The notes beneath the pieces were generated by a model. The model saw only the letters and a program-made list of their open reading frames with translations, searched no databases and was not told where the DNA came from. From NCBI GenBank assembly GCA_024762335.1, contig JANTHO010000005.1, forward strand, positions 1 to 64,000: 64,000 nucleotides of DNA, in the 5' to 3' direction. The position numbers were made by a program, and so were the translations under genes. Positions 49,652 to 58,714 of the stretch are shown piece by piece (position 1 is the stretch's first letter; each line of letters opens with the position of its first letter). The stretch is from Acidimicrobiia bacterium. Lineage in GTDB: Bacteria; Actinomycetota; Acidimicrobiia; Spongiisociales; UBA5794.

Positions 49652-50542
49652 CTAGAGGGCTGTCCGCGGAATCGAGTGATCCCAGTCCGCGAGGAGGGTT
49701 CTCAATGCCGCGACGAACGCCAGCGGCTGGTCGAGGATCAGATGGTGATGTGCTTCCGGGATGGAGACGACCGGTGCACTTCGTCCCATGAGTTCGTACA
49801 TGTAGGCGGCCGTGTTCTCCGGGACGACGGTGCTTGACTCGCCGCGGAACAGGGCGATCCGACAGCGGACCGAGGCAAGTTGGTCCCGCATCGAGACCAG
49901 CGTCTGGTCGAACAGATGGGGATCGAACTTCCACGTCCATCCCCCTTCGGTCTCATGGAGCGACAGCCGGGCGACGTGGTCCACGATGTAGTCGTTGTCG
50001 CATGGCTGCGGGGGGATGAGACGGAAGTGTTCGATGGCCGTTGCCTCGTCCGGGTACGTGCCGGGGGTGCGGAACGCCTGGCCTCGTGCCCCGGCGCGAG
50101 ACTCGGGGTCGGGTTCCCGAACCGGGGAGTCGACGATGACCGCTCCTGCGAGGTGGTCACAGTGAGTCGAAGCGAGCTGGATCGTGACCAGCCCTCCGAG
50201 GGAGTGACCGACCACGACCGGCGGTCCCGGAAAGCCGGCCGCGTCGGCTACGGCGACGACCTCTTCTGCCCAGAGCCGGTGGTCGTAGCGGTCGCGTCTG
50301 CCGCTGTCGCCGTGACCCGACAGATCGAGGGCCACGGCGTGCCACCGTTTGGCGAACATGGGAGCGAGGAACGACCACCAGTGTGCGTGAGCGGCTCCGC
50401 CGTGGACGAATACGAGCCCGGGAAGGCCCGGCTCACCCCATTCGAGATAGTGGATGTCTGTCCCTTCCACGGGGACCCACCCCTCTCGATACGGTGTGTC
50501 GACGGCGCGTGTGAACCAGTCCGGTGCAGGTACCTCAGCCAT
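49652..50542 (-). CDS. Alpha/beta hydrolase
   Basis: VFVHGGAAHAHWW, ALDLSGHGDSGRR, VVVGHSLGGLVTIQL. Confidence 0.93.
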   Translation of the reverse strand: MAEVPAPDWFTRAVDTPYREGWVPVEGTDIHYLEWGEPGLPGLVFVHGGAAHAHWWSFLAPMFAKRWHAVALDLSGHGDSGRRDRYDHRLWAEEVVAVADAAGFPGPPVVVGHSLGGLVTIQLASTHCDHLAGAVIVDSPVREPDPESRAGARGQAFRTPGTYPDEATAIEHFRLIPPQPCDNDYIVDHVARLSLHETEGGWTWKFDPHLFDQTLVSMRDQLASVRCRIALFRGESSTVVPENTAAYMYELMGRSAPVVSIPEAHHHLILDQPLAFVAALRTLLADWDHSIPRTAL

Positions 50543-52205
50543 CGGCCGCCTCGGAGGGGAGTGTGAACCAGCGCAACCGTTCGAAGTTCTCCGTGAATGA
50601 CTCCGGTTCGATCTCCCGGTCGGTCGGGAGCGCTCCCGCGAGGATCGCGCGCGCTTCATCGAGGTAGCGGGGGAGAACGGTGTCGGGGTCCCGTTGCGGC
50701 CGATGGTCGTAGCGCATCCAGCCGTCGGAGTAGTCGATCTCGGACAGGCTGAGTGGCGCTTCGCCACGCCCTCCGGTGTGCTCCCAGAGCCCGGTCGCTG
50801 CGTCGAACGTGTAGTGCGGGAGAAGCCGCCATCCTTCGTCCGCCACGAGGTGCACGGCCGCCACGATGAAGTCGAAGACTTCTTCCGTGACGAAGTAGTT
50901 GAAGTTGACGCGAACCCATCCGGGCTTGATGCCTTCGCATCCGCGCTCGATCTCCTTCTCGAATTCGAGCGAGGTATCGAGATCGATTCCGAGCAACTTG
51001 TGACCGTAGGGGCCGGCGCACGAACAGCCGCCTCTGGACTGGATCCCGAACAGGTCGTTGAGCAGCGCAACGACGAAATTGTGATGGAGATAGCGGTCGC
51101 CGTGGCGGATCACGAACGAGACGATCGACAGCCGATCGGCTTCCGGGTTCCCGAGGACCTTGATGTTCGGATTCTCGCTCCATGAAGCGATCGCCCGTTC
51201 GATGAAACTCTCTTCGAGACTCCGGATCCGTTCGCTCCCGACGGCCCGTTTCAACTGGAAGACGAGACCGGCGCGGATGGAATCGATGATCGCCGGGGTG
51301 CCGCCCTCCTCGCGATGCTCGATGTCGTCGAGATACCGATGTTCGTTCGCGTTGACGAACGCGACGGTGCCACCACCGGGGTTTGCCGGAACGCGGTTCT
51401 TGAAGAGTTCCTTGCGAGCAACGAGGACTCCCGGTGTTCCCGGCCCACCGATCATCTTGTGTGGCGAGATGAAGATCGCATCTTTGTACGCGAGCGGATC
51501 GTCGTCGGGGAGAACGTCGATCGCCACATAGGGAGCAGCCGCCGCGAAGTCCCAGAAGGACAGCGCCCCGTGATCGTGGAGGAGATGGGCGATCGCGCGA
51601 GTGTCGGAGATGATCCCGGTGACGTTCGAGGCTGCGGAGAAGCTGCCGATCTTCAGGGGACGATCCGCATGCGCTTCGAGTTGGCGTTCGAGATCTGCGA
51701 TGTCGACGTGGCCGTCGGCGTCCTCGGCGATCCTGATCACGTCCGCGATCGACTCCCGCCACGTCAACTCGTTGGAGTGGTGCTCGAACGGTCCGATGAA
51801 AACGACGGGTCGCTCCGATGCCGGGACGTGATCCGACAGGTGATAGCGATCGTCGAGCGTGCACGGAATACGAAGGCCGAGCACGTTGACGAGATGATTG
51901 ATTGCCCCCGTTGCCCCCGACCCGGCGAAGATCACCGCATAGGTGTCATCTGCGTTCACACAGGTGCGGATCATCTCGCGTGCTTCCTCGCGGAACCGGG
52001 TCGTTTGGAGGCCGGTGCCGGACGACTCTGTGTGCGTGTTGGCGTACAGGGGGAGGACGACATCGCGTATGTAGTCCTCGATGAACGACAGTGAACGGCC
52101 GGAGGCCGTGTAGTCGGCGTAGGTGACCCTGCGGTGTCCGAACGGCCCGGGAACGGCGTACTCGGATCCGATGACGGACGTGCGAATCGTCTCGATGAGG
52201 TCCAT
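50535..52205 (-). CDS. Class V aminotransferase-fold PLP enzyme (cysteine desulfurase-like)
   Basis: YADYTASGRSLSFIEDYI, WDFAAAAPYVAIDVLP, ISPHKMIGGPGTPGVLV. Confidence 0.85.
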   Translation of the reverse strand: MDLIETIRTSVIGSEYAVPGPFGHRRVTYADYTASGRSLSFIEDYIRDVVLPLYANTHTESSGTGLQTTRFREEAREMIRTCVNADDTYAVIFAGSGATGAINHLVNVLGLRIPCTLDDRYHLSDHVPASERPVVFIGPFEHHSNELTWRESIADVIRIAEDADGHVDIADLERQLEAHADRPLKIGSFSAASNVTGIISDTRAIAHLLHDHGALSFWDFAAAAPYVAIDVLPDDDPLAYKDAIFISPHKMIGGPGTPGVLVARKELFKNRVPANPGGGTVAFVNANEHRYLDDIEHREEGGTPAIIDSIRAGLVFQLKRAVGSERIRSLEESFIERAIASWSENPNIKVLGNPEADRLSIVSFVIRHGDRYLHHNFVVALLNDLFGIQSRGGCSCAGPYGHKLLGIDLDTSLEFEKEIERGCEGIKPGWVRVNFNYFVTEEVFDFIVAAVHLVADEGWRLLPHYTFDAATGLWEHTGGRGEAPLSLSEIDYSDGWMRYDHRPQRDPDTVLPRYLDEARAILAGALPTDREIEPESFTENFERLRWFTLPSEAADG

Positions 52206-52271
52206 GAGACGGAAGGGTAGAGCAGCACCGATCCAGATCCGAATGGTCCTCGGGGGGCATCCTCCTGCTTA

Positions 52272-52307
52272 GGGACTTTCGCCGCGGCGCGCGGGACTTC
52301 GGTCCCT
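52272..52307 (+). promoter_or_regulatory. DosR/DevR-type palindrome plus upstream half-site
   Basis: GGGACTTTCGCC (52272-52283) and GGGACTTCGGTCCC (52293-52306), register 21 bp apart; published DosR motif TTSGGGACTWWAGTCCCSAA. Confidence 0.55.
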
Positions 52308-52439
52308 AGAGAACGGGTCCGCTTCCGGCAAACAATGACGGCATAGCGATCCGCGGGTACGTGGACGTCTCTGGATCGGAGAAGGATCCAGGCGACGAAG
52401 TAGCCACGCAACGAGGATCTTCCAAAAGGGAGTTTCCGC

Positions 52440-54731
52440 GTGGCCAGAGTCGATCTCCAGATCACCAGACGACAGTTTCTTGCAACGGGTCTCGCCGGCA
52501 CGGCGCTTGCCGGGACCGGCATGGGACCCGGACGCTCCAACCTCTCGATGCGCTACCCCGACCCCCCGTGGTTCGCGACCGGCGAGGTCGTCACGACCTA
52601 CAACTACTGCGACATGTGTCCGTGGAAGTGTGGCATTGCGGTGCAGAGCGTCGACGGCAAGGTCATCAAGATCGACGGCAACGCTCCCGATCCGAAGAGC
52701 CGTGGAAGGCTCTGCGGGCGAGGACAGGCCGGTGTGTCGTTCATGAACGACCCGGACCGTCTCCAGTCGCCGATGATCCGCACCGGAGAGCGCGGCGAAG
52801 GGAAGTTCCGGGAGGTTACGTGGGAAGAGGCGCTCGACTACACCGCGGAGAAACTCCTCGCAATCAAGGACCAGTACGGTCCCGAGTCGCTGGCGATCTT
52901 CGGCCATACGTCGGGCGATTTCTGGTTCACCGATTACTTCGCGCAGGCATGGGGCACGCCGAACGCGGCGAAACCTTCATCAGCCCTGTGTCTCAGTCCG
53001 AGGGATGAAGCATCGACGCTCACATTCGGGCACGCGGTCGGCGGACACGAGCCGATGGACTGGGAGGAGATGCAGTGCATCACACTAATCGGGAGCCACA
53101 TCGGTGAGGATGCGCGCAACACCGTCATGCAGGACTTCGTCGAGGCCCGGGCGCGTGGCGCACAAGTGATCGTTGTCGATCCCCGGTTCTCCACCGCCGC
53201 GGCCAAGGCCGACTACTGGCTGCCGATCAAGCCGGGAACGGACACGGCGCTGCTGCTGGCATGGATCAACGTGCTCATCACCGAGGAGCGCTACGACCGG
53301 GCCTACATCGATCAGTGGGCGACAGGGTTCGATGAACTGGCATCCCACATTCAAGAGTTCACACCCGAGTGGGCGGCCGGTATCACGGACCTGAGTGCCG
53401 ACCAGATCCGAACGACCATTCGCGTCATGGCGGATCGCTCACCGCAGGCGGTCATCATGCCGGGCCGTCACGTCACGTGGTACGGGAACGACACCCAGCG
53501 GATGCGGGCTGAGTACCTCGTCAACTCGCTCCTCGGCGTCTACGGACGGCACGGGGGCATGTACTTCAACAAGTCTCCGTTCCTCGACTCGTATCCGCAT
53601 CCCCCGTTCGCCGTGCACGGAAGCTCGGGCGGATGCTCCGCGGAACCGGGAGAGGAGAGCGACGTCCTGCCGCTCGGTCCTTCCGGCAAGGCCCGTGCGG
53701 ACGGTGCCCGGGAGGCCTTCCTGCGTGGACCGACGGCGATGCAGGAATTGATCGATCCCATGATCACCGACGATCCGTACCGGATCGCGGGTCTGATCGT
53801 CTACGGAACGAACCTCCTCAACTCGGTCCCGATGCCGAACCGTACGATCGAGGCACTCAAGAAGCTCGACTTTGTGCTGGCCGTCGATGTCCTGCCACAG
53901 GAGCACGTCGCGTGGGCGGACGTGGTCTTCCCCGAAGCGACGTACCTCGAGCGGTACGACCAGCTCTCGACCGTTCCACACAAGACGCCGTTCATCCAAC
54001 TGCGAGAGCCGGCCGTTCCTCCCATGTACGACACGATGCCCGGATGGATGATGGCGAGGGAACTCGGCCTGCGGGTCGGGCTCGACGCCTTCTTCAAGTG
54101 GGAGACGATCGAGGAGTACCTGAACACGCGGCTGCGATCCGTCGGCTCCAACCTCGAGAAGATGCACGAGGCCGGCGGTGTGATCATCCAGGAAGGCAAG
54201 CCGTACCTCGAGGACTTCGAAGCCGACGGAGGCACGCCGTTCCACACGCCGTCCGGGAAGATCGAACTGTCGGTGGCAGAACTGGCAGAAGCCGGACTCG
54301 ATTCGATCCCCGTTTACGAGCCGACGGAGGAGCCGCCGGACGGGTACTACCGGTTGTTGTACGGCAGGGCGCCCGTCCACACGTTCGCCAAGACGCAGAA
54401 CACCCCGGACCTGAGCGCGGTCTACCCGGAGAATGAACTGTGGATCAACGAGGACGAAGCCGTCGCCCTCGGGTACGCCAACGGTGATCGTGTGTGGCTC
54501 GAGAATGAAGCGGGAGATCGAACCGGGCCGATCGCCGTCAAGGCAACGCAGCGGATCCGGAAGGATGCGGTCTTCATGGTGCACGGGTTCGGCCAGCAAT
54601 CCTCCGGGCTCACGAATGCGAACGGCAAGGGGGCGAGTGACACGAAACTCATGAGCCGCTACAAGCTCGATCCGATCAGCGGGGGAGCCGGTCTCCGTGT
54701 CAACTTCGTTCGATTGACGGAGGGAGGCTGA
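52440..54731 (+). CDS. TAT-exported molybdopterin oxidoreductase, polysulfide/thiosulfate reductase (PsrA/PhsA)-like catalytic subunit
   Basis: RRQFLATG twin-Arg; 4Fe-4S CDMCPWKCG...GRLCGRG; molybdopterin dinucleotide-binding C-term. Confidence 0.9.
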   Translation: MARVDLQITRRQFLATGLAGTALAGTGMGPGRSNLSMRYPDPPWFATGEVVTTYNYCDMCPWKCGIAVQSVDGKVIKIDGNAPDPKSRGRLCGRGQAGVSFMNDPDRLQSPMIRTGERGEGKFREVTWEEALDYTAEKLLAIKDQYGPESLAIFGHTSGDFWFTDYFAQAWGTPNAAKPSSALCLSPRDEASTLTFGHAVGGHEPMDWEEMQCITLIGSHIGEDARNTVMQDFVEARARGAQVIVVDPRFSTAAAKADYWLPIKPGTDTALLLAWINVLITEERYDRAYIDQWATGFDELASHIQEFTPEWAAGITDLSADQIRTTIRVMADRSPQAVIMPGRHVTWYGNDTQRMRAEYLVNSLLGVYGRHGGMYFNKSPFLDSYPHPPFAVHGSSGGCSAEPGEESDVLPLGPSGKARADGAREAFLRGPTAMQELIDPMITDDPYRIAGLIVYGTNLLNSVPMPNRTIEALKKLDFVLAVDVLPQEHVAWADVVFPEATYLERYDQLSTVPHKTPFIQLREPAVPPMYDTMPGWMMARELGLRVGLDAFFKWETIEEYLNTRLRSVGSNLEKMHEAGGVIIQEGKPYLEDFEADGGTPFHTPSGKIELSVAELAEAGLDSIPVYEPTEEPPDGYYRLLYGRAPVHTFAKTQNTPDLSAVYPENELWINEDEAVALGYANGDRVWLENEAGDRTGPIAVKATQRIRKDAVFMVHGFGQQSSGLTNANGKGASDTKLMSRYKLDPISGGAGLRVNFVRLTEGG

Positions 54732-54732
54732 C

Positions 54733-55515
54733 ATGGCATCTGCATTCCTGCTCGACATGACCCGCTGCATCGGCTGTGAAGCCTGCGTCCTGGCATGCAA
54801 GGCCGGGAATGAGCTTCCCGTCGAGATGCAGTACATCGAACTCATCGAACGCACTTCCGGCACGTTCCCGAACCTCGTGGGAGGCTTCGAGAACCACCGG
54901 TGCTACCACTGCACCGATGCCGCATGCGTGGCGGTCTGCCCGACCGGCGCCTTGTTCAAGGAAGACGGTCTTACCAGACTGGATCGGGATGCATGCAGCG
55001 GCTGCGGCTACTGCGTCCAGGCCTGTCCCTACGGGGTCCCGAAGATGGTGGGCGGCCGATCCAGCAAGTGCGATGCCTGTGCATCGAACGTCGGGGCGGG
55101 CGGGTCACCCTGGTGCGTGACCACCTGTCCGGCGCAGGCCCTCCAGTTCGGAGACCGCGAGAAGATCCTTGCTGAAGCCAAGTCGCGAGTGGCGGCGCTG
55201 AAGGACCGGTACCCGAAGGTGCAGGTATACGGAGAGACGCAGGCCGGTGGCTTGGGCCTCGTCCTGGTCCTCCCGGACGATCCGGAGACCCTCGATATCC
55301 CGGCAGATCCGCCGCTCGTTCCCGTCACCGTCGATGTGTGGAAGCACATCGTCCAGCCGGTTTCGATGGGGGCTACCGCTCTCGCCGCCGTCGGCGCCGG
55401 CGTTCTCGGTGTCATCGCCAGACGAAATCACCTTGCCGAACTCAAGGAGCTCGAGGAGCAGGAGAAGGCAGGCGTTGCCGCAGGTGGGTCTGAGAGCACG
55501 GAGGAAGAACGATGA
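54733..55515 (+). CDS. 4Fe-4S ferredoxin-type electron transfer subunit (PsrB-like) with C-terminal TM
   Basis: CIGCEACVLACK, CYHCTDAACVAVCPTGAL, CSGCGYCVQACPYGVP, CDACASN...CVTTCP. Confidence 0.93.
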   Translation: MASAFLLDMTRCIGCEACVLACKAGNELPVEMQYIELIERTSGTFPNLVGGFENHRCYHCTDAACVAVCPTGALFKEDGLTRLDRDACSGCGYCVQACPYGVPKMVGGRSSKCDACASNVGAGGSPWCVTTCPAQALQFGDREKILAEAKSRVAALKDRYPKVQVYGETQAGGLGLVLVLPDDPETLDIPADPPLVPVTVDVWKHIVQPVSMGATALAAVGAGVLGVIARRNHLAELKELEEQEKAGVAAGGSESTEEER

Positions 55516-56168
55516 GCGGCCATGACCACGAAGGGGAGATCCTTCGCTACCGGACCCGTCAACGGATCGTCCATGCGGTCATGGCGAGTTCGTTCCTGAT
55601 CCTGCTCATCACCGGGCTTGCCCTCGTCTGGGGTCCGCTGGCGTTCATCGCCGCAGGGGGATGGTCCCGGTATCTGCACCGGATCGCCGCCGTCGGGTTC
55701 ATCTCGGTGCCGTTCCTCTACATCCTGCTCGACCGTGCGGGTGCCAGGGAAGTGCTCGTGGAGTCCTTCCAGTACGACCACGACGACGTCGTGTGGTTCA
55801 AGAAGATGTACCGCTACGCGCTCGGACGTACGTCCGACATGCCGCCGCAGGGACGATTGAACGCCGGGCAGAAGCTGCACCACTCGGCAGTGATCATCTT
55901 CTCGGCCGTCATCGTGGCCACGGGGATCGTCCTGTGGGGATTCAAGTCGAGCCTGAGCCCGACGATGCTCGCATGGACCGCGATGATCCACGATCTTTCG
56001 ATGCTCGCGCTCACGCTGCTCCTCGTCGGACACGTCTTCTTCACATACGTCTACAAGGCCTGGTCCTCGATGGCCACCGGTTACGTCCCGGAGGACGAGA
56101 TGAAGCTCGAACACGGCAAGTGGGTCGAGGAGCTCGAGCACCAGGTTGCCACGGGTTCAGAGTCGTGA
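55512..56168 (+). CDS. Cytochrome b-type membrane subunit (FdnI/formate dehydrogenase gamma-like)
   Basis: Four TM helices with His residues (RIVHAVMASSFLILLITGLAL, LHHSAVIIFSAVIVATGIVLW, GHVFFTYVYKAW). Confidence 0.88.
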   Translation: MSGHDHEGEILRYRTRQRIVHAVMASSFLILLITGLALVWGPLAFIAAGGWSRYLHRIAAVGFISVPFLYILLDRAGAREVLVESFQYDHDDVVWFKKMYRYALGRTSDMPPQGRLNAGQKLHHSAVIIFSAVIVATGIVLWGFKSSLSPTMLAWTAMIHDLSMLALTLLLVGHVFFTYVYKAWSSMATGYVPEDEMKLEHGKWVEELEHQVATGSES

Positions 56169-56241
56169 GTAACCGCGGCAGCAAATGTTGAAAGGGAACC
56201 GGAGAGGGGTCGCGAGACTCCCATACAGAGAAAGGGAAACC

Positions 56242-57147
56242 ATGAGAAGGATGCATCGAGCATCACTCCTGATTGGGCTCATGCTCGTGCTGGCGATGAT
56301 TTCGGCGGCATGCAGTTCGAGCAGCGAAGAGACAACGACGACGGCGGCGCCGACAACGACGGTCGCCACAACGACGACGATGGCGTTCGATCTGACGGCG
56401 TCCGTCGACGAATACCTGAAGGCGCTGCCGGACGGCTACTACGCCATCGGTGATGTCCAGGTGTTCAAGGACGGCGTCGCTGCGAGCAGTGCTCTCGTGA
56501 TCGATGTTCGTGAAACGAGCGAGTACGAAGAGGGCCATATTCCGGGAGCGGTGAACATTCCGATTCGGACACTCGCACAGAATCTGGACAAGATCCCGAC
56601 CGACAGCCAGGTCTACGTCTATTGCGCCTCCGGGTTCAGGGCGGCACAGTCCCTGGCCTCGCTCGGCATGCTCGGCTACGACAACGTTCTGTCCTACAAG
56701 CCGGGTTGGGCCGGATGGACCGACGCTGGTGAAGAGGTCAGCACCGAGGCCGCAGAAGCACCGGTCGTCGGTGCGCCGGACATCGAGCCGGCGCTGCTTG
56801 CAGCGGTCGACGGCTATCTGTCGAGCATCCCCGACGGTTTCTACTCGGCGGGCAAGGCCGACGGCGTTCTCGAAGCCGCCGCGGCAGGGACGGCCCTGGT
56901 CGATGTGCGGACGGCCGGAGAGTACGAGAAGGGACACGTTGACGGCGCTCAGAACATCGACATCCACAATCTCGCGATGGACTTCGATGCGATTCCGACC
57001 GGTTCGAACGTGATCAACTACTGCGGATCCGGTCATCGAGCCGGCATGTCGGTTGCGGTGGTGCACGTGCTCGGCGCGGACAACGTCAAGGCCTACGGCG
57101 GGAGCTACCAGTCGCTGGTTGATGCCGGCGCACCGGTCGCACCGTAG
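56242..57147 (+). CDS. Tandem rhodanese-domain lipoprotein
   Basis: Lipobox ISAACSS; two rhodanese domains with active-site loops CASGFR and CGSGHR. Confidence 0.92.
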   Translation: MRRMHRASLLIGLMLVLAMISAACSSSSEETTTTAAPTTTVATTTTMAFDLTASVDEYLKALPDGYYAIGDVQVFKDGVAASSALVIDVRETSEYEEGHIPGAVNIPIRTLAQNLDKIPTDSQVYVYCASGFRAAQSLASLGMLGYDNVLSYKPGWAGWTDAGEEVSTEAAEAPVVGAPDIEPALLAAVDGYLSSIPDGFYSAGKADGVLEAAAAGTALVDVRTAGEYEKGHVDGAQNIDIHNLAMDFDAIPTGSNVINYCGSGHRAGMSVAVVHVLGADNVKAYGGSYQSLVDAGAPVAP

Positions 57148-57177
57148 GGAAGACAACAAGCATCCGAACCTACAGAT

Positions 57178-57207
57178 CGGAGGGGAGCGGAGCGCCGCTC
57201 CCCTCCG
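57178..57207. terminator. 12-bp convergent hairpin
   Basis: CGGAGGGGAGCG-GAGCGC-CGCTCCCCTCCG. Confidence 0.6.
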
Positions 57208-57219
57208 GCGCGTCCGGGA

Positions 57220-57996
57220 TCAGGCTGCGGCCGGGCGACAGACCTTGCAGGGGCGGAACCCGGCCGTTTCGGCGTCGGCTTCGGATCGGAATTCGACGCG
57301 ATGCGCATCGCTGATGCCCCGTGCGTGACGGCACGTCGGATAGCAGTAGATGCCGGTCGTATCGCTTCCGATGAGCCGGATGCCGCGTCCCGCCAGGGCC
57401 TCGATCTCATCCGGGTCGATGCCCTCTCGTTGGAGCAGGGACCGCTTCATCGGAGACCCGTACGCATAGTTGCCGATCTTGCCGTCGGTTCGGACGACAC
57501 GGTGGCAAGGGATCAGGACCGGCACCGGATTCCGTCCCAGGGCGGTGCCGACGGCGCGCACCGCACCGGGATTGCCGATCTCTCTGGCGATCCATCCGTA
57601 GGGGCGGATCTCCCCCGGCGGAATCTCCGCACATTTTTCTAGCACCTTGCGTTGGAACTCTCCGATCGAAGACAGGTCGATCGGGAGACGGCCGAGGCGT
57701 CCCGTGTGGAGCGTCTGCTCGAGGTGCTTCTCCAAACGTGCGGGCGGTGTGTCCGTGGGGATCGCCGTTCGCGGGTGTCGACGCTCGAAGTCGCCGGCTT
57801 CCCCAACCGCGTCCACGGGGACGAAGGCGGTCACGCCCCGGCCGTTCCATGCGACGTATGCGGGGCCGGTGGGTCCTTCGACAACGGCGTACTCGTCGAC
57901 GAAGTCGGTCCTTCGGAGCACATCGTCGAGAACGGTTTTCGGTGCCGAGCGCCGGAGCGAGGCGAGGTTCTCTGTCAGGTCATCGGGTCGACTCAT
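57220..57996 (-). CDS. Methylated-DNA-protein cysteine methyltransferase with C-terminal Ada-type zinc-binding domain
   Basis: MGMT active site PVLIPCHRVVRTDGKIGNYA; C-term TTGIYCYPTCRHARG...AGFRPCKVCRP matches Ada Zn domain. Confidence 0.9.
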   Translation of the reverse strand: MSRPDDLTENLASLRRSAPKTVLDDVLRRTDFVDEYAVVEGPTGPAYVAWNGRGVTAFVPVDAVGEAGDFERRHPRTAIPTDTPPARLEKHLEQTLHTGRLGRLPIDLSSIGEFQRKVLEKCAEIPPGEIRPYGWIAREIGNPGAVRAVGTALGRNPVPVLIPCHRVVRTDGKIGNYAYGSPMKRSLLQREGIDPDEIEALAGRGIRLIGSDTTGIYCYPTCRHARGISDAHRVEFRSEADAETAGFRPCKVCRPAAA

Positions 57997-58544
57997 TGTT
58001 CCTCCTCTGCGATGATCGTGCGAAGTCGTGCGAGGCCGCGCCGCACGTCCGAGCGACTGGTGCTCTGAGATCGTCCGGTCGCTTGCGAGATCTCTTCATA
58101 GGTCAGGCCGACGACATGGTGGAGCACGACCGCCGTTCGCTGCGGTCCCGAGAGGAAGGCGAGTCTGACGCGCCACATGGCGAGATCCGCGTTGGCAGTT
58201 GCCTCGGTCGCCGTGTCGATGGAACGGTCGCGGTGCTCATCGACCGGCGGATCCTCCGGGTGCCTGGCCCGTGATCGGAGCAGGTTCCTGCACCGGTTCA
58301 GCGCGATGGTCCAGAGCCACGGCCGGAGTTGGAGATCTCGGATGCGTTCCGGGTCGTACGTGCCGAGTGCCCGGTAGGCACGGACGAAGGTGTCCTGCGT
58401 CACGTCCTCGGCGTCGGAGCGATTGCGAGTGAACTGGAGCGCGCCGGAGTAGATGCCGTCCTGGAAGGAACGGACCAGATCGGGAAACGCCCCGTCCCGG
58501 TTGCTTGCGAGCCGCTCGGTCAATGTATCGAGTGTCATGGTCAT
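57993..58544 (-). CDS. RNA polymerase sigma-70 factor, ECF type
   Basis: Region 2 NRSDAEDVTQDTFVRAYRAL; region 4 LTYEEISQATGRSQSTSRSDVRRGLARLR; 4 bp overlap with next CDS. Confidence 0.92.
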   Translation of the reverse strand: MTMTLDTLTERLASNRDGAFPDLVRSFQDGIYSGALQFTRNRSDAEDVTQDTFVRAYRALGTYDPERIRDLQLRPWLWTIALNRCRNLLRSRARHPEDPPVDEHRDRSIDTATEATANADLAMWRVRLAFLSGPQRTAVVLHHVVGLTYEEISQATGRSQSTSRSDVRRGLARLRTIIAEEEQ

Positions 58545-58714
58545 CTCACTGGAAGAACCCCGGACGTGTGTCCTGCGTTGCAGCACCTGAGGTTCGCAGA
58601 TCGATCTCGGAGTCGACGGCGTTCGTCGAGGCGCTGTCGTCCGCACGAGCGTAGACGGTTCGGGTGGGTCGCGGCGATGGATCCCACCGACCCCGACGGC
58701 GCTACCTTTCCCCC

